Assembly: GCF_030503895.2 (NCBI RefSeq)
Contig: NZ_CP129970.2
Coordinates: 3,147,001-3,211,000 of the forward strand
Reading direction: 5' to 3'
Length of the DNA stretch: 64,000 nt
Source: Marivirga arenosa
Lineage (GTDB): Bacteria; Bacteroidota; Bacteroidia; Cytophagales; Cyclobacteriaceae
The notes under the pieces are model-generated. The model was not told the DNA's origin. It was given only the letters and a program-made list of their open reading frames with translations, and did not search any database. The translations under genes and the position numbers were made by a program. This document shows, piece by piece, positions 57,459 through 64,000 of this stretch. Within the stretch, counting starts at the first letter, position 1. Each line of letters starts with the position of its first letter.

Positions 57459-58460
57459 ATGAAAAAAATATTATTAACACTATTAGCTTTACTCGTTTTG
57501 AGTATTGTGACTTTTTATTTTTGGGGCAGTTCCAATTTTTCTGATGATGATAAATATGATCAAATTGTAAACTATAATAATGAGCTAAAGTCTTCATCGG
57601 ATACCCTTTCAATATTGACCTACAATATTGGTTACTTATCGGGTATGACCAATAACCTAGCGGTAGATAGAAAACAATCTCTTTTTACAGATAATTTTGA
57701 TCGATCTGTTAGAATATTAGATAGTGCCAATTATGATTTTATCGGTTTGCAAGAAGTGGATTTTTTTTCCTCTCGGAGTTATAATATTAATCAGTTTGAT
57801 AGCCTAGGAAATTACTTAAATTATTATCAAGGAGCTTATGCGGTAAACTGGGATAAGTCCTATGTTCCATTCCCATACTTACCAGTTCGAAATCATTTTG
57901 GAAAGATGTTATCTGGGCAAGGTATTCTAAGTAAAATGCAAATATTATCTAATGAATTTATCACATTAAGAAAACCAATTAGTGCACCTTTTTACTATAA
58001 TGCTTTTTATCTTGATCGATTATTACAAATTACTAAAGTGCAAGTAGGTTCTGATACTTTAATTATTATGAACGTTCATTTAGAGGCTTTCGATAAAGAG
58101 ACAAGAGAGTTACAAGCTAAAAAAGTATATAATATTTATAAGTCTTATTCTTCTGATTACCCGACTCTATTAATTGGGGATTTTAATAGTCGTCCACCCT
58201 TCGCTTCTGATATAGTGGAAGAGGAAATAACGATTGGTTTATTTTTAATTGACCCTAATATTGGAGAGGCTATTGAAAAGGATAGATATTTAGAAAGTGA
58301 AGCTAAGTATTTTACTTTCAATACTGATAAACCTTACGAAAGATTAGACTATATCTTTTATAATAAAAACAAGATTTCTAAAATTGACTCAGATGTATTA
58401 AGAGTAGCTGGAGACATCTCAGATCACCTGCCTGTTTGGATGACTTTTAGTCTTAAATAA
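57459..58460 (+). CDS. Endonuclease/exonuclease/phosphatase (EEP) family hydrolase, exported
   Basis: A 333-aa protein with an N-terminal membrane anchor or signal (KILLTLLALLVLSIVTFYFW) and the EEP catalytic motifs: LTYNIGYL, LQEVDFF, MNVHLEAFD, IGDFNSRP and SDHLPVWM. It would hydrolyse phosphodiesters (nucleic acid, sphingomyelin or inositol phosphate) outside the cytoplasm. Substrate unknown. Confidence 0.88.
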   Translation: MKKILLTLLALLVLSIVTFYFWGSSNFSDDDKYDQIVNYNNELKSSSDTLSILTYNIGYLSGMTNNLAVDRKQSLFTDNFDRSVRILDSANYDFIGLQEVDFFSSRSYNINQFDSLGNYLNYYQGAYAVNWDKSYVPFPYLPVRNHFGKMLSGQGILSKMQILSNEFITLRKPISAPFYYNAFYLDRLLQITKVQVGSDTLIIMNVHLEAFDKETRELQAKKVYNIYKSYSSDYPTLLIGDFNSRPPFASDIVEEEITIGLFLIDPNIGEAIEKDRYLESEAKYFTFNTDKPYERLDYIFYNKNKISKIDSDVLRVAGDISDHLPVWMTFSLK

Positions 58461-58516
58461 TCCTTCATTTTAAAATTTTAAACCTTTAAATTGGCTTAGT
58501 ATAAAACTATATAATT

Positions 58517-59065
58517 ATGCATTCAAAAATTCAAAAACATTGGGAGCGCTATGAGAATGGTAAACAATATTATGATGCTTTATTAAAAGTATTTAATGAT
58601 GATCAATTGAATTTCCAGCCCAGTGAAAATGCTTGGTCAATGTTACAAGTTATGCAACATCTTTACACTTCAGAATCCCTAAGTTTAAAATTTCTTCAGA
58701 ATTTTGATTTCAACCGTAAGGATGAAAAGCTCGGATTAAAGGCAGAACTGAAAACCATGCTGTTAGTAAATCGCTTGAATTCCAAAAAGAAATTTAAAGC
58801 ACCCAAAGTATTATCTGATAATAAATCAAATCTTGACATCAGAGATGATGCTCATGAATTTGGTCATCAATGGCAAAAGTTAGATCAAGACTTGTTAAGC
58901 TTTTTGCAGGATTTCCCAACAGATAAAATTAATCACTTCTGCTTTATGCACCCTGCGGTAGGTAAACAAAATGTAATTCAATGCCTACAATTTTTTGTTT
59001 CTCATATGAAACATCATCAGCACCAAATAGAGGCGATTAATCATCATAAGGATTTCCCGAAATGA
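58517..59065 (+). CDS. DinB family protein
   Basis: A 182-aa four-helix protein with ENAWSMLQVMQHLYTSE, DAHEFGHQW and SHMKHHQHQIEAI, giving three His for a metal site as in DinB/YfiT proteins. It is distinct from the DinB-like protein at 36755 (little identity by eye). Function unknown. It stands 56 bp after the EEP gene. Confidence 0.85.
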   Translation: MHSKIQKHWERYENGKQYYDALLKVFNDDQLNFQPSENAWSMLQVMQHLYTSESLSLKFLQNFDFNRKDEKLGLKAELKTMLLVNRLNSKKKFKAPKVLSDNKSNLDIRDDAHEFGHQWQKLDQDLLSFLQDFPTDKINHFCFMHPAVGKQNVIQCLQFFVSHMKHHQHQIEAINHHKDFPK

Positions 59066-59176
59066 TTTTTTAGTAGTTGTATTGATTTTATTTATCGAAA
59101 ATAATTTTTTTCTCTCCTAAATCGTGTCAATTATTTCACTGATTATTTATATTGCTGATAAATCAAACAAAAAACT

Positions 59177-59638
59177 ATGATACCAGAACTTCAAAACTTA
59201 AATGAGTCTGAACTAGATCTATTAAAAAAAATACCGGCTATGGTGACCATATTAATCGCTGGCGCTGATGAGGAAATAAGCAAAAGTGAATTAAAGGAGG
59301 CGGTTAATGTTACGAAGATTAAGCAAAGTAAGGCCAGGAAAGAATTATTAAGTTATTATAAGGAGGTAGCTCCTGATTTTGAAGAGAGTTTAAATGAGTT
59401 ATTAAATTCATATCCTCAGGAAGCAGAAGTAAGAAGTAAGCAGGTTATAGAAGAAATAGAAAGACTAAATTCAATATTAACTAAAGTGGATAAAGATTGG
59501 GCAGTTCAGTTTATTGAATCCATGAAGGATATTGCAAAAAGAGTTGCAGAAGCAGCGGGTGGAGTTTTTGGATATTTATCAATTGGTTATGAAGAATCAA
59601 AACTGATTGATTTGAAAATGATTAAAGTACCAGCATAA
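59177..59638 (+). CDS. Hypothetical helical protein, TerB-like appearance
   Basis: A 153-aa soluble all-helical protein. IPAMVTILIAGADEEISKSEL resembles the start of TerB-type folds, and NSILTKVDKDWAVQFIESMKDIAKRVAEAAGG the later helices. I cannot name a family with certainty. It ends 3 bp from the convergent LacI gene with no terminator visible. Confidence 0.65.
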   Translation: MIPELQNLNESELDLLKKIPAMVTILIAGADEEISKSELKEAVNVTKIKQSKARKELLSYYKEVAPDFEESLNELLNSYPQEAEVRSKQVIEEIERLNSILTKVDKDWAVQFIESMKDIAKRVAEAAGGVFGYLSIGYEESKLIDLKMIKVPA

Positions 59639-59641
59639 AAA

Positions 59642-60682
59642 TCATTCATTTTTATTGCCCAATGTAGATTCACGTAATATTAAGGAGGTTTCCATTACGT
59701 GGGTCTTATACTGTACGGGTTTATTTTGTTTGCTCAATTCAATTTCATTTATAATTAATTGTACAGCTTTTTTGCCCATTTCTTGGTCGGGTTGAATTAC
59801 AGATGAAAGGGGAGGATCAATAACAGAAGACATATTCCAATCACTAAATCCCATCACGGCCACATCTTCCGGAATCTTTATATTCAATTTTTTTAAGGCT
59901 TTAATGGCTCCAATTGCAGCAGGATCAGTAGCGCAAAAAATTGCGTTAGGTTTATCATGCTGCTTCATAAGTTCAAGAGTGGCATTAAAACCATCATCTT
60001 GTGATACTAGATTACATTTTTTAATAAATTGGTCTTTGAGTTCGAGATTATGTTGCTTCAAAGCAGCTTTATACCCTCTATACCTTTCTTTTGTAGTATG
60101 AGGCTCTAATGAGCCTGTGATATGGGCGATTTTAGTTTTGCCAATTTGCACTAAATGCTCAGTTGCTTCAAAAGCCCCTTTAAAATCATCGCAAATAATC
60201 TTAGCCGTTTCTAGAGCATTGCTTACTTTATCAATCATTACTACGGGTACATTATGATTTTGCAAACTCCTAAGATGATCTACATTGGTGGTGCTGTCTG
60301 ATAATGAAATAATAAGTCCATCTATCATACTTCTCTGAAAGGTTTGAACCCCTCTCAATTCTGATTGATAGGATTCATTACTTTGATATAGCATAATGCC
60401 GTAACCCGCTTTTTCTGCTTCTGTAATAATGCCATTAATAACATTTGAGAAAAAGTGATGCACGATTTGGGGAATGATAACTCCTATAATGAAGGATTGC
60501 TGATTTTTGAAATTAACTGCAAATTCATTTCGCTGATAATGAAGCTTCTCTGCTAATTCAAATACCTTTTTTTTAGTGCTTTCGCTGATGTCAGGTTTAT
60601 TGTTTAAAGCGCGAGAAACTGAGGGGACACTCAGTCCTAATTCTTTTGCTATGTCTTTTAACCTAATGTTATGTTTACTCAT
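59642..60682 (-). CDS. LacI family transcriptional regulator
   Basis: A 346-aa repressor: N-terminal helix-turn-helix (RLKDIAKELGLSVPSVSRALN, hinge RNEFAVNF) and a periplasmic-binding-like sugar domain from about residue 60, with GFSDWNMSSVIDPPLSSV near the end. It is divergent from the SusC/RagA receptor gene with a perfect-looking LacI operator in between, so it probably controls that sugar-uptake locus and itself. Confidence 0.93.
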   Translation of the reverse strand: MSKHNIRLKDIAKELGLSVPSVSRALNNKPDISESTKKKVFELAEKLHYQRNEFAVNFKNQQSFIIGVIIPQIVHHFFSNVINGIITEAEKAGYGIMLYQSNESYQSELRGVQTFQRSMIDGLIISLSDSTTNVDHLRSLQNHNVPVVMIDKVSNALETAKIICDDFKGAFEATEHLVQIGKTKIAHITGSLEPHTTKERYRGYKAALKQHNLELKDQFIKKCNLVSQDDGFNATLELMKQHDKPNAIFCATDPAAIGAIKALKKLNIKIPEDVAVMGFSDWNMSSVIDPPLSSVIQPDQEMGKKAVQLIINEIELSKQNKPVQYKTHVMETSLILRESTLGNKNE

Positions 60683-60748
60683 TTTTATATTATTTTAACA
60701 AAAAAGCCCTTTTTTATTTAGAAAGATTATAAATAAAGTAGAAAATAT

Positions 60749-60768
60749 TTACGTAAACGATTACGTAA
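60749..60768. promoter_or_regulatory. LacI-type operator between the regulator and the susC-like gene
   Basis: Two copies of TTACGTAA (60749-60756 and 60761-60768) flank a 4-base centre, ACGA, forming a 20-bp near-perfect palindrome around a central CG. LacI-family operators have this form. It lies 67 bp upstream of the LacI start codon and 178 bp before the susC start. Confidence 0.7.
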
Positions 60769-60945
60769 GGGACTAAGTGTACAATTTACACTGAAAGTCT
60801 TGCAGAGATTAGATGTAATTTTTACATTGATGTTTAATTATTGTTAAACACATTAAATATACAAAGTGTAATGATATAAGTAATAATTGATTTTTATAAT
60901 TGATTAGCACTTATTGAACAATTAAACGGCTAAATTTAAAAATTC

Positions 60946-63900
60946 ATGAGACACTTTTTACTAATTATCGCAAGTGTATGCTGGTTTTCCCTGGGAAACC
61001 TTTATGCACAAGATAGGACAGTTACCGGTACGGTAACAGATTCAAAGACCGGGGAAGGTTTACCTGGCGTTAACGTGTTAGTGGTGGGCACAACAAATGG
61101 TGCTACTACTGATTTCGATGGGAATTATAAACTATCTGTACCCTCAGATGCTAAGTTGAAATTCTCTTACATTGGTTACAAACCACAAACAATTGATGTG
61201 GGAAGTAGAAGTGTAGTAAATGTTAAGCTAGAGGAAGATGTTGAACAGCTTTCTGAGGTTGTGGTAGTAGGTTATGGCCAAGTGGAGGCTAGGGATGCTA
61301 CTGGAGCGGTAGAACGTGTTAGTTCTAAAGAATTCAATGGAGGGGTTATTTCCTCACCTGAGCAATTGATTCAGGGTAAATCAGCTGGTGTGCAAATTAC
61401 ATCTGCCAGTGGTGAACCAGGTGCTGGTGTGAATATTAGAGTCAGAGGTAGTTCATCCGTAAGAAATGGTAATAATCCATTATTTGTTGTAGATGGTATT
61501 CCTTTGTCAGGAAATGATGTTACTGCTGGTGGCCCAGACGGAGGTTTAGGTACTTCTGCTCCAAGAAACCCATTAAACTTTTTAAATCCCAATGACATAG
61601 AAAGTATGGACATCCTTAAAGATGCGTCTGCTACTGCTATTTATGGAGCAAGAGGTGCAAATGGTGTTATCTTAATCACTACCAAAAGCGGTAAAGGATT
61701 AGGAAAGCAAATTACTTACAATGCCAATGTAAGTATTTCTGCACCAGCTAACAGATACAATCTTTTGAATAAGGAGCAATATCTTCAAGGAGTAGAAGAC
61801 CTTGGATCAAATCCTGAAGACGTTAGATTTGATGATGCTGATACTGATTGGCAAGATGAGATTTTTAGAACAGCAGTTTCTAATAAGCATGATATTTCTT
61901 ATGCTGATTCTTACGAAACAGGTAATTACAGGGCTTCGGTAGGTTATGAAAACCAAAATGGTATAGTTGAGAGCGCCTCGTTAGAGAGATTTAATGCACG
62001 AGTAAATTGGAATCAAAGGTTATTAGATGATAAATTAACATTTAATACTTCTGCTAATGTATCTAGAGTGAATGACAGTTTCGCTCCGATTACCAATAAT
62101 GCAGGTTTCCAAGGAGATTTACTTGGAGCTGCTTTAATTGCACCTCCAACCTACAGTCCTGATTTTCAAGAGCCAGGATTTTTGAATCCAAATAATCTAT
62201 TAGCATATAACCAAGATTTGGCTGAAACAAACAGAGCGTTAGTAAATATATCTGTTGATTATGATATTACTGAAAGTTTGAATTTCAGAATAAATGGTGG
62301 GTTAGATTATGCTACTTCCACTAGAAATACTGCCATTTCTAGAGATTTAGTAATTGATGCAAGAGGAATAACAGGGAATGGTAGAGCATATAGTGTAGAA
62401 AACATAAATAGAAGTACGCTCTTTGAGGCACTTTTAAATTACAACAAGAAAGTTGGGGATGGTAATCTGGATATTCTAGGTGGGTATTCTTATCAAGATT
62501 TCCGTTTCACAGGTTCTACTGTGGGAGGATTCGGATATAATACTTCGGACTTAGATGCTATGATTGACCAAACTATTGAAGCTGGAAATATAGTACGTGA
62601 GGCTATTAATGGCGATTATCAACAATTTGGATATAGTCCTTCCAATGATGATTACTTTACCAATCAATTTGGTAATGCACCTACTTTGGGAAATCCGGGA
62701 AATATCCCTATTACCTCGGTAGTAGAAAATATTTTTGGAAATTATAATGAATTACAATCATTTTTTGGTCGTGTAAATTACAATTTATTCGATAAATTTT
62801 TATTTACTGCTACTTTAAGAGCTGATGGTTCTACAAGATTTGGAGGAAATAATAAATATGGAATATTTCCATCTGGAGCATTTGCTTGGAGAATTTCTGA
62901 CGAAGCTTGGGCATCGGATGCATTTGATAATCTAAAGTTAAGATTAGGATATGGTGTAACGGGTAATCAGGAAATCCCTCATAATCTACATCAAAGGAGA
63001 CAATCTTTTGGGGATTTAGATGTAAATGCTGACGGCAGCATTATACAACCAGGTAGATCAAATGTTGCGTATGAAAACCCTGACCTACAATGGGAACAGA
63101 CAGCCATGTATAATGGAGGCTTTGATTTTGGGTTTATAAATAATAGATTGACAGGTAGTATTGATTATTACTACAAAAACACTACTGATTTATTAATACA
63201 AATATTCTCTCCACAGCCAGCGGCAACAGATTTTACTTGGAGAAATCTGGATGCAAACGTAATAAATCAAGGGTTTGAACTCATGATGGATTATGTGGCG
63301 ATTGATAATGGAGATTTAACTTGGAACATTGGCTTTAATGTGTCTAGAAATGATAATGAAGTTCGTAACCTAGGTGCCTTCTTTTTCAATACAGGAAATG
63401 TTTTTGGTCAAGGACTTTCAGGAGATTTTGCTCAACAAATAGCCAATAATCAGCCATTGTTTGCTTATTTTATGATCGAATCTGATGGATTTGATGAAGA
63501 CGGATTTAATAATATACAGGAAGGAGAACGTCAACTTACTGGACAATTCCCAATTCCTGTTTGGAATTTCGGTTTTAATACTACAGCTACTTATAAAAAC
63601 TTTGATTTTGCATTATATCTAAATGGTCAAGGTGGTCATCATATCTATAATAACACCGCTAATGCCTTCTTTACTGCTGGTAGCTTAGGTACAGGAAGAA
63701 ACGTAACTGAGGAAGTTTTAGAGAGTGGTGAGGCTCAAGGAAATACTCCTATAGTTTCTACTAACTTCTTAGAGAAAGGAGACTTTTTAAGATTACAAAA
63801 CCTTTCAGTTGGGTATAATTTCAACCTAGGAGAAAGTAGTTTTATTAAATCTATGAGACTTTCAGCAAATGCCCAGAATTTATTTGTATTGACAAATTAT

Positions 63901-64000
63901 AGTGGTATTGACCCTGAGGTTTCTAATACGGCAAGTAGAGATGGTATACCATCTTTCGGGATTGATTACACACCATTCCCTAGACCGCGAACTTTAACGG
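60946..64000 (+). CDS. SusC/RagA family TonB-linked outer-membrane receptor (3' end beyond window)
   Basis: The frame is open from ATG 60946 to the right edge (1018 codons). Signal peptide (about 1-22, ending NLYAQ), CarboxypepD_reg-like domain (about 25-105, TVTGTVTDSKTGEGLPGVNV), TonB-box-like SEVVVVGYGQ, plug with PLFVVDGIPLSG and ILKDASATAIYGARGANGVI, then beta-barrel. These are the SusC/RagA hallmarks, so uptake of glycans or peptides is expected, probably with a susD gene just beyond the edge. The LacI regulator and operator upstream favour a sugar polymer. Confidence 0.95.
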   Translation, partial: MRHFLLIIASVCWFSLGNLYAQDRTVTGTVTDSKTGEGLPGVNVLVVGTTNGATTDFDGNYKLSVPSDAKLKFSYIGYKPQTIDVGSRSVVNVKLEEDVEQLSEVVVVGYGQVEARDATGAVERVSSKEFNGGVISSPEQLIQGKSAGVQITSASGEPGAGVNIRVRGSSSVRNGNNPLFVVDGIPLSGNDVTAGGPDGGLGTSAPRNPLNFLNPNDIESMDILKDASATAIYGARGANGVILITTKSGKGLGKQITYNANVSISAPANRYNLLNKEQYLQGVEDLGSNPEDVRFDDADTDWQDEIFRTAVSNKHDISYADSYETGNYRASVGYENQNGIVESASLERFNARVNWNQRLLDDKLTFNTSANVSRVNDSFAPITNNAGFQGDLLGAALIAPPTYSPDFQEPGFLNPNNLLAYNQDLAETNRALVNISVDYDITESLNFRINGGLDYATSTRNTAISRDLVIDARGITGNGRAYSVENINRSTLFEALLNYNKKVGDGNLDILGGYSYQDFRFTGSTVGGFGYNTSDLDAMIDQTIEAGNIVREAINGDYQQFGYSPSNDDYFTNQFGNAPTLGNPGNIPITSVVENIFGNYNELQSFFGRVNYNLFDKFLFTATLRADGSTRFGGNNKYGIFPSGAFAWRISDEAWASDAFDNLKLRLGYGVTGNQEIPHNLHQRRQSFGDLDVNADGSIIQPGRSNVAYENPDLQWEQTAMYNGGFDFGFINNRLTGSIDYYYKNTTDLLIQIFSPQPAATDFTWRNLDANVINQGFELMMDYVAIDNGDLTWNIGFNVSRNDNEVRNLGAFFFNTGNVFGQGLSGDFAQQIANNQPLFAYFMIESDGFDEDGFNNIQEGERQLTGQFPIPVWNFGFNTTATYKNFDFALYLNGQGGHHIYNNTANAFFTAGSLGTGRNVTEEVLESGEAQGNTPIVSTNFLEKGDFLRLQNLSVGYNFNLGESSFIKSMRLSANAQNLFVLTNYSGIDPEVSNTASRDGIPSFGIDYTPFPRPRTLT

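Overview
The window looks like chromosomal DNA from a marine, AT-rich member of the Bacteroidota, most likely a Cytophagales bacterium of the Marivirga type (genus by impression only; no 16S is present). Evidence: the ftsX-DUF3098-uppP-truB-ribF gene order, GLPGLI and SusC/RagA outer-membrane genes, a Lacal_2735 family protein, several TAnnTTTG (Bacteroidota type) promoters and very few Shine-Dalgarno sites. The DNA is almost fully coding; I see no tRNA, rRNA, CRISPR array, transposase or integrase.

Layout. 0-5 kb (minus strand): cell-envelope and housekeeping operon ftsX, DUF3098, uppP, truB, ribF, then an ECF sigma factor with its anti-sigma factor. 5-10.3 kb (minus): ligase-associated DNA damage response genes (ATP-dependent ligase, Lhr-like helicase, PdeM) with a DUF2147 gene inserted and no exonuclease gene. 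10.3-18.5 kb: a sensor without an output domain, a membrane pyrophosphatase, HPPD and a phosphohexomutase. 18.7-25.9 kb: a YfcE-like phosphoesterase whose last 29 codons are repeated perfectly (87 bp) 6.6 kb downstream. The segment between the copies is a compact minus-strand operon (secreted 86-aa peptide, small membrane-anchored protein, HTTM/SdpB-like membrane protein, TonB-dependent receptor, GLPGLI protein) preceded by a LuxR-type regulator with a degenerate receiver.

26-33.8 kb (minus): secG, a Lys/Ser/Thr-rich protein, lptE, a sigma-54-type activator, miaB, pabB and a YceI lipoprotein. 34-46 kb (mostly plus): gamma-carbonic anhydrase-like protein, fabH, small conserved unknowns, HDAC-like deacetylase, rhomboid protease, OmpH/Skp-like chaperone, pyruvate dehydrogenase E2, hslV, an ArsC-like protein and katG. 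46-64 kb: msrA, thioesterase, Gfo/Idh/MocA oxidoreductase, a GMC oxidoreductase with its small subunit, MpaB-like protein, SLC13 transporter, an SF1 helicase, an EEP hydrolase, a LacI-type regulator and a divergent SusC/RagA receptor that runs off the right edge.

The most unusual part is the repeat-bounded island at 19.1-25.9 kb. Its genes look like an exported-peptide system resembling SdpABC-type peptide toxin operons in layout, combined with an outer-membrane receptor module. A hairpin lies between the peptide gene and the downstream genes. The island sits at the 3' end of a gene that it leaves functional, and the empty site can be reconstructed from the sequence. The function is inference; the repeats, gene order, overlaps and hairpin are directly visible.
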